Source: Rehaibacterium terrae
Lineage (GTDB): Bacteria > Pseudomonadota > Gammaproteobacteria > Xanthomonadales > Xanthomonadaceae
Direction: 5' to 3'
NCBI RefSeq assembly: GCF_014202935.1
Contig: NZ_JACHHX010000017.1
Coordinates: 1 to 64,000, forward strand
Length of the DNA stretch: 64,000 bases
Positions within the stretch are counted from its first letter, which is position 1; the number at the start of each line of letters is the position of its first letter. The notes under the pieces are model-generated. The model made no database searches, was not told the DNA's origin, and saw nothing but the letters and a program-made list of their open reading frames with translations. Position numbers and translations under genes: made by a program. Of this stretch, positions 18,318-26,506 are shown in pieces.

Positions 18318-19123
18318 TGCCCCTCGACCAGCATCTGCGGGTCGATGCGGACGTCGAACCAGTTCATGCCCCAGTGCATGTGCGGCCCGGTGGCGCGCCC
18401 GGTGGCGCCGACCGCCCCTATGACCTGTCCCTGCTCGACGCGCTCGCCGACGGCGACGTCGATGCGCGACAGATGCAGGAAGTTCGAGCTCACGCCGTGG
18501 CCGTGGTCGATCAGTACGGTGCCGCCGGTCAGGTACAGATCGGGCGCGGCGAAGGTGACGATGCCGGCGGCCGGGGCCCGGATCGGTGTGCCGGTCGGCG
18601 CGGCCACGTCCAGGCCGGAGTGGAAGGCGCGCGGCACGCCGTTGTAGATGCGCTGGCTGCCGTAGACCCCGCTGACCCGGCCGCGCAACGGCCAGACGAA
18701 ACCCGTGCGCCAGTCCTGGCGGTCGTCGTCCAGCTCGCGCGCCTTCGTCACCTGCGCCTGCTCGCGGGCGATGCGTGCGGCGATCTCCGGCGGCGGTGTC
18801 ACCGTGGCCTGCGGCACCCCGGTGACGCGCTCGATCGGCCACTCGCGCGGCGAAACTTTCAGGTTCACGTGTTCCACCGCGCCGTCGGGCCAGACGATCT
18901 TCAGCGGCAGCGGGCCGGCTTCGTCGCGGCCGACGCCGAACACGAAGTGACCTTCCGCATCGACCCGGATCGCGCGGCCGTTCAGTTCGACCCGGTTGCC
19001 CACGGCAGTCCGGCCGAATACCAGCTGGCCCTGATACACGCGCTCGGGCAGCTCGGTTTGGCGGTCCGCGCCACGGACCGCCGGCAGGAGAAGTAGCCCC
19101 AGCAGCATCAGCGCCAGTCGCAT
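18314..19123 (-). CDS. M23 family metallopeptidase (LytM domain)
   Basis: 269 residues. A signal peptide ([18 protein letters not shown]) is followed by a beta-rich N-terminal region and a C-terminal peptidase_M23 domain. The zinc site is complete: FHSGLDVAAPTG (HxxxD), IDHGHGVSSNFLH and GPHMHWGMNW (HxH). It probably cleaves peptidoglycan cross-links in the periplasm. The ATG at 19123 shares one base with the dihydroorotase stop (TGATG), so the two are translationally coupled. The last residues lie in a REP-like repeat. Confidence 0.9.
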   Translation of the reverse strand: MRLALMLLGLLLLPAVRGADRQTELPERVYQGQLVFGRTAVGNRVELNGRAIRVDAEGHFVFGVGRDEAGPLPLKIVWPDGAVEHVNLKVSPREWPIERVTGVPQATVTPPPEIAARIAREQAQVTKARELDDDRQDWRTGFVWPLRGRVSGVYGSQRIYNGVPRAFHSGLDVAAPTGTPIRAPAAGIVTFAAPDLYLTGGTVLIDHGHGVSSNFLHLSRIDVAVGERVEQGQVIGAVGATGRATGPHMHWGMNWFDVRIDPQMLVEGQ

Positions 19124-20457
19124 CACCGGGCGAACTCCAGCCGCCGGCCCTGCGGTGCGCCGAGCAGCGTCTCGCCGTCGAAAGCCAGCTCGCCGTTGAC
19201 GAAGGTGGCGGCCACGCGCGAGCGGAAGCGCACGCCCTCGAACGGGCTCCAGCCGCACTTGGACAGCACCCGCCCGCGGGTCACCTCGGTGCCGCCGGCG
19301 GGATCGATCAGGGTGAGGTCGGCGTGATAGCCCTCGCGCAGGAAGCCGCGACCGGCGATGTCGAAGCGGATCGCCGGCGCATGGCAGAACTTGCGCACCA
19401 GCTGCTCCAGCGGGAAGTGCCCCTCGTGCACGCATTCCAGCGCCGCGACCACGAAGTCCTGCACCAGCGGCAGGCCGGATGGCGCCTTCTCGTACTTCTG
19501 CCGCTTTTCGTCCAGCGTGTGTGGGGCGTGGTCGGTGGCCAACACGTCGATGCGGTCCTCGGCCACCGCACGCAGCAGGGCGGCACGGTCGGAGGCCTCC
19601 TTGATCGACGGATTGCACTTGATCAGCGTGCCGCGCGTGGCGTAGTCCTCGCGGGCGAAGCGCAGGAAGTGCACGCAGGTTTCGGCGGTGATGCGCTTGC
19701 CTTCGACCGGGCCGGGCGCGAACAACGCAAGCTCCTCGGCGGTGGAGATGTGCAGCACGTGCAGGCGGCTGCCGAAGCGGCGCGCCAGCGACAGGGCCAG
19801 CTCGGTGGACTTCAGGCAGGCGGCGCGCGAGCGGATCTCGGCGTGCAGCTCGACCGGGATGTCCTCGCCGTACTTGGCGCGGGCCTTGGCCATCTCCGCG
19901 TCGATCATCGGCGTGTCTTCGCAGTGGGTGATGATCGGCACCCGGCACTCGCGGAAGATGCCTTCCAGAATCGCCGGGTCGTCCACCAGCATGTTGCCGG
20001 TGGAGGCGCCCATGAACACCTTCACGCCCGGCGTTGCGCGCGGATCGAGCCGTTTGATCGCTTCCAGATTGTCGTTGCTGGCGCCGTAGTAGAAGCCGAA
20101 GTTGGCGCGCGAGCGGCCGGCGGCGCGGCGGTACTTGTCCTCCAGCGCATCGTCGTCCAGCGTCGGCGGCCTGGTGTTCGGCATCTCCAGGTAGCTGGTC
20201 ACGCCACCGGCGACCGCGGCGGCCGGCTCGGTGGCCAGGTCGCCCTTGTGCTCCATCCCGGGCTCGCGGAAGTGCACCTGGGCGTCGATCACGCCCGGCA
20301 GCAGCCAGAGGCCGGAGGCGTCGTACACGCGTTCCCCCGGGCGGGCGGACAGGCCGCCGCCGATCTGTTCGATGCGGTCGTCGCGGACACGCAGGTCGGC
20401 CTCGAAACGTCGACCTTCGTTGACGAGGGTGGCATTGGTGATCAGCCAGGCGCTCAT
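19123..20457 (-). CDS. pyrC: Dihydroorotase (class I-like, QxH variant)
   Basis: A 444-residue amidohydrolase that forms dihydroorotate from carbamoyl aspartate in pyrimidine synthesis. Motifs are [50 protein letters not shown] and LATDHAPHT. In most class I enzymes the first motif is D-x-H-V-H-x-R-x-P-G. Here the first metal-binding histidine is Gln (AQVH). I recall the same change in a subgroup of bacterial dihydroorotases, so it looks like a family trait rather than damage. All other ligands are present. It overlaps yidD by four bases (ATGA) and the M23 peptidase by one. Confidence 0.92.
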   Translation of the reverse strand: MSAWLITNATLVNEGRRFEADLRVRDDRIEQIGGGLSARPGERVYDASGLWLLPGVIDAQVHFREPGMEHKGDLATEPAAAVAGGVTSYLEMPNTRPPTLDDDALEDKYRRAAGRSRANFGFYYGASNDNLEAIKRLDPRATPGVKVFMGASTGNMLVDDPAILEGIFRECRVPIITHCEDTPMIDAEMAKARAKYGEDIPVELHAEIRSRAACLKSTELALSLARRFGSRLHVLHISTAEELALFAPGPVEGKRITAETCVHFLRFAREDYATRGTLIKCNPSIKEASDRAALLRAVAEDRIDVLATDHAPHTLDEKRQKYEKAPSGLPLVQDFVVAALECVHEGHFPLEQLVRKFCHAPAIRFDIAGRGFLREGYHADLTLIDPAGGTEVTRGRVLSKCGWSPFEGVRFRSRVAATFVNGELAFDGETLLGAPQGRRLEFAR

Positions 20458-20696
20458 TCGCGTTCCTTGGAAGAGGGCGGCCAGGTGTCCGGGACCGGAT
20501 CGAGCCCGCCGGGGTTCAGGGGATGGCAGCGCCCGATCCGCCGCAGCGCCAGCCAGCCGCCGCGCAGCGCGCCGAAGCGCTCGACTGCCTCCATCGCGTA
20601 GCTGGAACAGCTCGGATGGAAGCGGCAGCGTGGGCCGAGCAGCGGGCTGAGGAAACGCTTGTAGCCGCGCAGCAGGAGGAGTAAGAGGGATTTCAC
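20454..20696 (-). CDS. yidD: Membrane protein insertion efficiency factor YidD
   Basis: 80 residues from the GTG at 20696. An ATG at 20753 would give 99 residues, with an Ala-rich extension that is not family-like. Signatures are [30 protein letters not shown] and [12 protein letters not shown]. The N-terminal hydrophobic stretch with amphipathic character fits a peripheral membrane protein that assists YidC. It is not in its usual rnpA-yidD-yidC position, being instead upstream of pyrC and overlapping it by four bases. Confidence 0.9.
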   Translation of the reverse strand: MKSLLLLLLRGYKRFLSPLLGPRCRFHPSCSSYAMEAVERFGALRGGWLALRRIGRCHPLNPGGLDPVPDTWPPSSKERE

Positions 20697-20740
20697 CGCT
20701 AGAATGCCGGGCGGACGGAGACTGCGCGAGGCGGCAGCGG

Positions 20741-20769
20741 TTGCCGCTGCCACGCGACTAGGCTATAAC
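20741..20769 (+). promoter_or_regulatory. Promoter of dksA
   Basis: TTGCCG (20741-20746), a 17-base spacer and TATAAC (20764-20769), about 50 bases before the GTG start. It is a good sigma-70-type match. Confidence 0.6.
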
Positions 20770-20818
20770 ACGCCGCCGCTCAGCCTCAATCTCGACTCCA
20801 CCACCAGGGAATTCCGAC

Positions 20819-21790
20819 GTGGCTGCGAAGAAACCCGCGAAGAAGGCCGCCAAACCGGCCAAGAAGGCCACCAAGCCGGTTGCCAGGAAGACTGCCGCCA
20901 AGCCGGCCGCCAAGAAGGCCACGAAGCCCGCGGTCAAGGCGACGAAGGCGAAGGCGCCGGTCAAGAAGGCGCTGCCGAAGACGAAGGTCACCCCGGTCAA
21001 GGCGCCGGCGAAGAAGGCCGGCAAGTCTGCCCAGCCGGTTGCGAAGAAAGCCACGGCATCGTCCGCGAAGAAAGCCACGGGCACAGTCAGGAAGGCTTCC
21101 GGGAAACAGGTCAAGCCAGCCAGTCCGACGCCCGGCAAGACGATGAAACCGGCCGCGGCGCCGGTCCCGCCGAAGAAGGCCGCCGCCAAGCCCGCCGCCC
21201 CGGCCAAGCCGGTCGGCAAGATCGAGACCAGGCCGGCTCCAGCCACACCGCCGGCGACCAAGCCGGAACCCGTTGTCCGCGCCGGCCCCAAGGCCGTGGC
21301 CGCCAAACCCGAACCCAAGAAGGACGCCGCCCCCAAGCGTCCGGTGAAGATCGTGAAGTACCAGACAGACGAAAACGGAAGGCCCATCCTGCCGCCGGGC
21401 TACAAGCCCTCGCCGGATGAGGAGTACATGAACCCGCTTCAACTGGAGTACTTCCGCCAGCGTCTGCTCGCCTGGCGCGAGGAACTGATCGAGGAGTCCA
21501 AGCAGACCATCGAAAATCTCAGGGAAGAGGTGCGCGACGTCGGCGACGAAGCCGAGCGCGCCACCCGCGAGACCGAGAACTCGCTGGAGCTGCGCACCCG
21601 CGATCGCTACCGCAAGCTGATCAACAAGATCGACAGCACGCTCCGGCGCATCGACGAGGGCGAGTACGGCTATTGCATCGACACCGGTGAGGAGATCGGC
21701 CTGGACCGTTTGGAGGCGCGGCTGACCGCCGAGCGCACCATCGACGCGCAGGAGCGCTGGGAGCATCTTCAGAAGCAGATGGGCGACTGA
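20819..21790 (+). CDS. dksA: DksA-family RNA polymerase-binding protein with histone H1-like N-terminal tail
   Basis: 323 residues from a GTG at 20819 with AGGGA upstream. Residues 1 to about 190 are almost entirely Lys, Ala and Pro in repeats such as PAKKAAKPAKKATKP, like bacterial histone H1-type tails. Residues from about 200 form the DksA coiled coil and C-terminal fold. The tip motif DVGDEAERA (DxxDxA, at about 240-248) needed for action in the RNA polymerase secondary channel is intact. Of the four zinc cysteines only one remains (Cys286 in GYCIDTGEEIGLDRL), so it should be zinc-independent. DksA works with ppGpp on stable RNA and amino acid promoters. The tail should bind nucleic acid. 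Confidence 0.9.
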   Translation: MAAKKPAKKAAKPAKKATKPVARKTAAKPAAKKATKPAVKATKAKAPVKKALPKTKVTPVKAPAKKAGKSAQPVAKKATASSAKKATGTVRKASGKQVKPASPTPGKTMKPAAAPVPPKKAAAKPAAPAKPVGKIETRPAPATPPATKPEPVVRAGPKAVAAKPEPKKDAAPKRPVKIVKYQTDENGRPILPPGYKPSPDEEYMNPLQLEYFRQRLLAWREELIEESKQTIENLREEVRDVGDEAERATRETENSLELRTRDRYRKLINKIDSTLRRIDEGEYGYCIDTGEEIGLDRLEARLTAERTIDAQERWEHLQKQMGD

Positions 21791-21825
21791 TCCGTCGCCA
21801 TCCGTCGCCTGTCCTCCGCGGTATC

Positions 21826-21851
21826 GAGAGCCCCGCATCGGCGGGGCTCTC
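21826..21851 (+). terminator. Terminator-like hairpin after dksA
   Basis: A perfect 11-bp stem (GAGAGCCCCGC, loop ATCG) 35 bases after the dksA stop. No T-run follows (GTGTCTGG), so strength is uncertain. Confidence 0.6.
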
Positions 21852-21926
21852 GTGTCTGGAGCGGGGAAAAGGACCGGCCGGGGCGAGGGCGCTGTCCTGC
21901 GCCCTGCCGGGAGCTTGCGTGGGGCC

Positions 21927-23678
21927 TCAGCGACCGAGGTCGTAGAACCGCCAGTTCGACTTGAAGTCGGCCGCCGGCGCCTCACCGCGCAGGCGCGCGC
22001 GGACCATCTCCACCGGCATCACGCCGCCCTGCAGGATGCGGTCGTGGAAGTCGCGGTTGCTCATCCGGCCCGACTGCACCAGCTCGCGGTGCAGTTCGCG
22101 GAACTGCAAGCCACCGAGCATGTAGGCGGCCTGGTAGATCGGCGGATAGTCGCCGGCGAAGCTGCGACGCACCTCGGCGGCGGCGTTCTCGCGTTCGTGA
22201 CCGTTGGCGACCAGCAGGTCGATGGCCTGCTGCGGCGTCATCTGCCCGAGGTGGAAGCCAAGCGAGAACTGGATGCGGGCGGCCCGGTGGGCGCGCCAGA
22301 ACAGCATGCCGATCCTGTCCTCGGGCGTCCTGGCGAAATCCAGGTCGTACAGCAGGAACTCCCAGTACAGCGCCCAGCCTTCGGTCCAGAACGGCGTGCG
22401 GAACAGGTTGCGGTGCGGCTGGTAGCGCTGGTTCATGAAGTGCTGCAGGTGATGACCGGGGATCAGCTCGTGGTGCACCACCGCGCGCGAGAAGTGGCGG
22501 TTGTTGCCGCGCAGGCTCATCAGTTTCTTCTCGTGCGGCATGGTGCTGGTGGGGAAGGCCACCCACACGTCCACGCCGCCGAGGAAGAACGGCGCCTGCA
22601 ACTGCGCCTGGGGGCTGAGCATGTTCATGCGCCAGTCGCGCTTGGACAATTCGGGCACGGTGACCAGCTCGTTGGCTTCGAGGAAGGCCACGGCTTCCTC
22701 GGCCAGTTCCCTCACCAGCCGCGGCTGTTCGCCCGGCGCCGGGTGGCGGGTCTTGACGTACTCCAGCGCCTGCCGCCAGTCGTCGTAGCCCAGCTCGCTG
22801 GCGGCCTTGCGCATCTCCTCCCGGCACCAGGCCAGCTCGCGCTCGGCGAGGCGGATCAGCTCCTCGGGCGTGTACGGGATCATCTCGTAGGCGAGGTCGG
22901 CCAGCAGCGCCTCGCGGCCGATCGGGTCGCCGATGATGGCCTCGGGGTCGCTGGCGCCGGCCAGTTTGTCGCGCAGCGCCTGCGCGTACTCGGCCATCAC
23001 CTTGTCCAGTCCCTCGTAGGGCTGGACGATCCACCAGGTGACCTGCGGATCGTAGTCGGCGTAGAAGTCGCGCCAGGCCTTGAGCGACTCGCGGCTGCGG
23101 TCGAGGATGGCGGCGGCGCGGTTGGCGACCACCGGGCGCACGCCGGGCGCGGCGCGGGCGCCGTCCTTCTTCACCGCGTCCAGTCGCGCGGCAAGCGCGA
23201 CCCTGGCCCGCTCCAGCACGTCGGCGCTGGCGCGGCCATCCTGGTAATCGAGCGCGCGGCGCGCTTCCATCAGGGCGATCAGCGCATCGACCTCCGGCAG
23301 CAGCGCGGCCGCCTCGACGTAGCGGCGGGCCTCGAAGTCGAGCTGCTTGAGCCGGTGCTCCAGCGTGCGCGTGAACAGCAGGTGGTCGATGCTGTCCTCG
23401 ATGCCGAAGCCGCTCGTGTCCATCGCCCGCACCCGGGTCAGCCAGCCGGAGTACAGCTCGCGCAATGCCGCTTCGCGGCGCAGGCCGTGCTGGATGTCAT
23501 TGACGTGCTCGACGCTGCGCAGGTCGCTGGTGAAGCGCTGGATCAGCGGCGCCATCCGTTGCGTCTGCACCGGAACCGTGTCGAAGTCCGGCACGAGCGA
23601 GGGCTGGGCGGCGATCAGCGACGGGCAGGCGAGGGCGACCGTCAGGGCGAGGGCGGTGAGACGGGGCATCTTGGGCAT
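21927..23678 (-). CDS. DUF885 family metallopeptidase-like protein (first of two)
   Basis: 583 residues with a signal peptide (MPKMPRLTALALTVALACPSLIA). The DUF885 domain fills the rest. It carries the HExxPGHH-type zinc motif in VVHHELIPGHHLQHF and the downstream glutamate region TEGWALYWE. Family members are periplasmic or outer-membrane-linked peptidases of largely unknown substrate. A second start (ATG at 23669) is possible. The gene follows sufE on the same strand, separated by 17 bases. The paralogue at 38411 is similar in architecture but membrane-anchored. Confidence 0.85.
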   Translation of the reverse strand: MPKMPRLTALALTVALACPSLIAAQPSLVPDFDTVPVQTQRMAPLIQRFTSDLRSVEHVNDIQHGLRREAALRELYSGWLTRVRAMDTSGFGIEDSIDHLLFTRTLEHRLKQLDFEARRYVEAAALLPEVDALIALMEARRALDYQDGRASADVLERARVALAARLDAVKKDGARAAPGVRPVVANRAAAILDRSRESLKAWRDFYADYDPQVTWWIVQPYEGLDKVMAEYAQALRDKLAGASDPEAIIGDPIGREALLADLAYEMIPYTPEELIRLAERELAWCREEMRKAASELGYDDWRQALEYVKTRHPAPGEQPRLVRELAEEAVAFLEANELVTVPELSKRDWRMNMLSPQAQLQAPFFLGGVDVWVAFPTSTMPHEKKLMSLRGNNRHFSRAVVHHELIPGHHLQHFMNQRYQPHRNLFRTPFWTEGWALYWEFLLYDLDFARTPEDRIGMLFWRAHRAARIQFSLGFHLGQMTPQQAIDLLVANGHERENAAAEVRRSFAGDYPPIYQAAYMLGGLQFRELHRELVQSGRMSNRDFHDRILQGGVMPVEMVRARLRGEAPAADFKSNWRFYDLGR

Positions 23679-23695
23679 CGATGGGTTTCCTCGGC

Positions 23696-24142
23696 TCAGG
23701 CGGCGGCCGGCATCTGCCGGGCACGCTCCTGGATGAAGGCGAGCAGCGCGGCCAGGCCGTTGCTGCGGGTGGGCGAAAGATGCTTGGCCAGACCGATGTC
23801 GGCAATGTAGTCCGGGCGGGTCGCGAGGATCTCCTCCGCGCTGCGGCCGGAATAGACGCGCAGCGCCAGGTAGATCAGTCCGGAGACGATGGCCGAATCG
23901 CTGACGGCATGGAAGTGCAGGCGGTCGCCCTCGACCTCGGGCACGATCCAGACCATCGACTGGCAGCCGTGCAGGCGGTGTTCCTCGGTCTTCCAGTCTT
24001 CCGGGAAGGGCGGCAGCCGGCGGCCGAGGTCGATCAGGTACTGGTAGCGCTCGGACCAGTCGCCGAAGAAGCCGAACTCCTCGGCGATGGCGCGCTGGGC
24101 CTCGGCGGCGGTGGGTTCGAGGGGAAAGTGCCGGTTGCTCAT
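23696..24142 (-). CDS. sufE: SufE-like cysteine desulfurase activator
   Basis: 148 residues. The sulfur-accepting cysteine is in [36 protein letters not shown] and [12 protein letters not shown] are family signatures. SufE takes persulfide from a SufS-type desulfurase for iron-sulfur cluster building. It overlaps cysS by four bases (ATGA), linking cysteine use for sulfur donation with cysteinyl-tRNA synthesis. No sufS is in the window. Confidence 0.93.
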   Translation of the reverse strand: MSNRHFPLEPTAAEAQRAIAEEFGFFGDWSERYQYLIDLGRRLPPFPEDWKTEEHRLHGCQSMVWIVPEVEGDRLHFHAVSDSAIVSGLIYLALRVYSGRSAEEILATRPDYIADIGLAKHLSPTRSNGLAALLAFIQERARQMPAAA

Positions 24143-25512
24143 CCCGCGCGCCTCCAGCGCACACCCTGCGGCGTGTCTTCGAGGATGATGCCTTGTGCTG
24201 CGAGTTCGTCGCGTATGGCGTCGGCGCGGGCGAAGTCGCGCGCCTTCTTGGCGGCCGCCCGCTCGTCCACCAGCGCCTGGATGCGACTGTCGTCGTCGCG
24301 GCTGACACCACGGCCGAACCACTCCGCAGGATCCTGCCGCAACAGCCCCAGCAGTTGCCCGGCACCGAGCAGCTCGGCCTTCAGGCGGCGGCGGTCGTCG
24401 GCGCTCCCGGCCTTGCGCGCCTCGCCGGCGATGCGGGCCAGCTCGGCCAGCGCCGCGGGGGTGTTGAGGTCGTCGCAGAGCGCGGCCTCGACCGCTTCGG
24501 GCACGACCGGCGTGCCGGCCTCGACGTCGCCGAGGTCGCGCAGGGTGCCGTACAGGCGGTCGAGCGTGCGCACGCTCTGTTCGATCAGCGCATCCGACCA
24601 GTCCAGCGGCTGGCGGTAGTGGGCCGAGAGCAGGGCATAACGCAGCGCTTCGGGCGGATGCTGGCGGACCAGGTCGTGCACGCGCTGGATGTTGCCCACC
24701 GACTTGGCCATCTTGGCGCCGCCGAAGGTCAGCATGCCGTTGTGCAGCCAGTAGCGGGCGAAGGTCTTGCCGCCATGGGCGCAGGTGCTCTGGGCGATCT
24801 CGTTCTCGTGGTGCGGGAACTGCAGGTCGACGCCACCGGCGTGGATGTCGATCGTCTCGCCCAGGTGGGTGGCGCTCATCGCCGAGCACTCGATGTGCCA
24901 GCCGGGCCGGCCGCGGCCCCAGGGGCTGTCCCAGCCGGGCAGGTCGGGCGTGGACGGCTTCCACAGCACGAAGTCGCCCGGGTCGCGCTTGTACGGGGCG
25001 ACCTCGACGCGGGCGCCGGCCAGCATTTCCTCGGGGTCGCGGCGCGAGAGCCGGCCGTAGTCGGGGTAGGTGGCGACCGCGAACAGCACATGGCCTTCGG
25101 CGGCGTAGGCATGGCCGGAGGCGATCAGCCGCTCGATCATGGCGATGATCTGCGGGATGTGGGCGGTGGCATGCGGCTCGATGTCGGGCGGCTCGACACC
25201 GAGCGCGGCCATGTCCTCGCGGTAGGCGGCGGCGTAGCGCTCGGTGATCGTCGCGATCGGCACGCCCAGCTCGGCAGCGGCCCGGTTGATCTTGTCGTCG
25301 ACGTCGGTGATGTTGCGCGCATAGACCACGCCGCCATAGCGCCGCCGGAGCAGATTGGCCAGCACGCCGAACACGACCGGCGGGCGGGCATTGCCGATGT
25401 GCACGTAGTTGTAGACGGTCGGCCCGCAGACATACATCGTCACCCGGTTGGGGTCGAGCGGGACGAAGGTTTCGGTCTGCCGGGTCAGGCTGTTGTAAAG
25501 ACGCAGGTCCAT
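24139..25512 (-). CDS. cysS: Cysteinyl-tRNA synthetase
   Basis: A 457-residue class I synthetase. It has the zinc-binding [18 protein letters not shown] containing the HIGH motif, further zinc ligands in WHIECSAMS and HHENEIAQS, and the KMSKS-type KMAKSVGN. Length is standard. It leads the cysS-sufE-DUF885 transcript on the minus strand. Confidence 0.97.
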   Translation of the reverse strand: MDLRLYNSLTRQTETFVPLDPNRVTMYVCGPTVYNYVHIGNARPPVVFGVLANLLRRRYGGVVYARNITDVDDKINRAAAELGVPIATITERYAAAYREDMAALGVEPPDIEPHATAHIPQIIAMIERLIASGHAYAAEGHVLFAVATYPDYGRLSRRDPEEMLAGARVEVAPYKRDPGDFVLWKPSTPDLPGWDSPWGRGRPGWHIECSAMSATHLGETIDIHAGGVDLQFPHHENEIAQSTCAHGGKTFARYWLHNGMLTFGGAKMAKSVGNIQRVHDLVRQHPPEALRYALLSAHYRQPLDWSDALIEQSVRTLDRLYGTLRDLGDVEAGTPVVPEAVEAALCDDLNTPAALAELARIAGEARKAGSADDRRRLKAELLGAGQLLGLLRQDPAEWFGRGVSRDDDSRIQALVDERAAAKKARDFARADAIRDELAAQGIILEDTPQGVRWRRAG

Positions 25513-25673
25513 GCGGGGCGGGGCGGGGGAGCGGAAACCTGAAGTCTACCAATCGTCGCCCCGGCTTTAACGGAATCCTAAAGCGGGGGTTCAGTCTGCC
25601 GGTGCTGGAATGTGACCGTGTCCAGGCGTGCGCGGCCCCCCGGGGTGGCGCGCCGTCCCCCAGGAGTGCCCGC

Positions 25674-26225
25674 ATGAAGTCCATCCACGCCATCGCCCTG
25701 CTGAGCCTGCTTCCCTTCGCCGCCGCCGCCCAGCCGGCAGCGGCGACGAGCGCGAGCGAGAACGTCAGCTACGCCTACGCCCAGGTGCTCAGGGTGGATC
25801 CGGTCTACGAGCGGGTGATCCTGACCCGGCCGGAGGAGCGCTGCGAGGAGGACGTGGTCTACGAACGCGTCGATGGCGGCAACCGCGCGGCCGGCACCGT
25901 GATCGGTGCGGTCATCGGCGGCGTGGTCGGCAACCAGGTCGGCAAGGGCAGCGGCCGTCGTGCCGCCACGGTGGCCGGCGCCATCGCCGGTGGCGCGATC
26001 GGCGGCAACATCGGCGAAGCCCAGGGCGCCAACGGTCGCGAGGTGCGGCCGGGCTGCCGTCTGGTCGAGGTCGAGCGCGAGGAGCGCCGGCTGGCCGGCT
26101 ACGACGTCGAGTACCGCTACAAGGGCGACGTCTACATGTCACGCCTGGACCACGACCCGGGCGACCGTCTGCGGATCCGGGTCAGCGTGGCGCCGGTCGC
26201 CGACGACTACCGCGGCCAGCGCTGA
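25674..26225 (+). CDS. Glycine-zipper 2TM domain protein
   Basis: 183 residues from the ATG at 25674 with AGGAG upstream. A signal peptide (MKSIHAIALLSLLPFAAAAQP) is followed by an exported region and a Gly-rich double hairpin, GTVIGAVIGGVVGNQVGKG and AGAIAGGAIGGNIG, which is the glycine-zipper/Rick_17kDa_Anti type. The rest is charged. Related proteins (YmgG, SlyB-like, 17-kDa antigen-like) sit in the outer membrane or envelope. There is no lipobox, so it is not an obvious lipoprotein. Specific function unknown. Confidence 0.8.
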   Translation: MKSIHAIALLSLLPFAAAAQPAAATSASENVSYAYAQVLRVDPVYERVILTRPEERCEEDVVYERVDGGNRAAGTVIGAVIGGVVGNQVGKGSGRRAATVAGAIAGGAIGGNIGEAQGANGREVRPGCRLVEVEREERRLAGYDVEYRYKGDVYMSRLDHDPGDRLRIRVSVAPVADDYRGQR

Positions 26226-26263
26226 AAGCCCAGCGCCACCGTCCCGGCCCGTCCCCCGCATCG

Positions 26264-26292
26264 TTGCGCCGACCGGGACGCTGTGCCACACT
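26264..26292 (+). promoter_or_regulatory. Possible promoter upstream of the arginine leader
   Basis: TTGCGC (26264-26269), 17-base spacer, CACACT (26287-26292). The -10 is weak. It would start transcription near 26299, just before the leader reading frame. Confidence 0.3.
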
Positions 26293-26301
26293 TCGCGCCC
26301 C

Positions 26302-26397
26302 ATGACGACCCCGTGCGCCGACGCCGACATCCTGACCTCCGCCCGCATGGCGGCGGGGATGACCTCGCGCGCGCGCCGACCGAACCCGCCAATGTAG
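26302..26397 (+). CDS. Candidate leader peptide with an Arg cluster
   Basis: A 31-codon frame (ATG at 26302), with internal ATGs at 26347 and 26359. The last 12 codons from 26359 read MTSRARRPNPPM. Three Arg codons (CGC, CGC, CGA at 26368-26379) lie six codons before the stop at 26395. The stop abuts the segment that can act as antiterminator. No strong ribosome binding site is visible before any of the ATGs, so translation is unproven. It matters only as part of the attenuator described in the next entry. Confidence 0.4.
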   Translation: MTTPCADADILTSARMAAGMTSRARRPNPPM

Positions 26398-26456
26398 CTG
26401 GGTAACGGCATCGTCGTCTTCGTGTCTCGAAAACCCAGCCTCGCGCTGGGTTTTCG
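26396..26456 (+). promoter_or_regulatory. Candidate transcription attenuator before the acetylornithine carbamoyltransferase gene
   Basis: A 12-bp perfect hairpin (CGAAAACCCAGC at 26428-26439 with GCTGGGTTTTCG at 26445-26456, loop CTCGC) followed by CGTTTCTGG looks like an intrinsic terminator. The segment GCTGGGT at 26397-26403, overlapping the leader stop codon, is complementary to ACCCAGC (26433-26439) in the 5' arm. The two pairings are mutually exclusive. A ribosome stalled at the Arg codons would leave 26397-26403 free to pair and prevent the terminator. A ribosome that reaches the stop would cover it. The hairpin could instead simply end the upstream glycine-zipper transcript. Confidence 0.45.
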
Positions 26457-26506
26457 CGTTTCTGGCCCCGCCATTCCCGCACCGCCCTCCACCACCGGAA
26501 GCCGCC

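Noticed and set aside
20697-20753. ATG start for yidD giving 99 residues
   Set aside because: The added residues are Ala/Ser-rich and not seen in the family, and they overlap the dksA promoter on the other strand. The GTG at 20696 gives the usual length.
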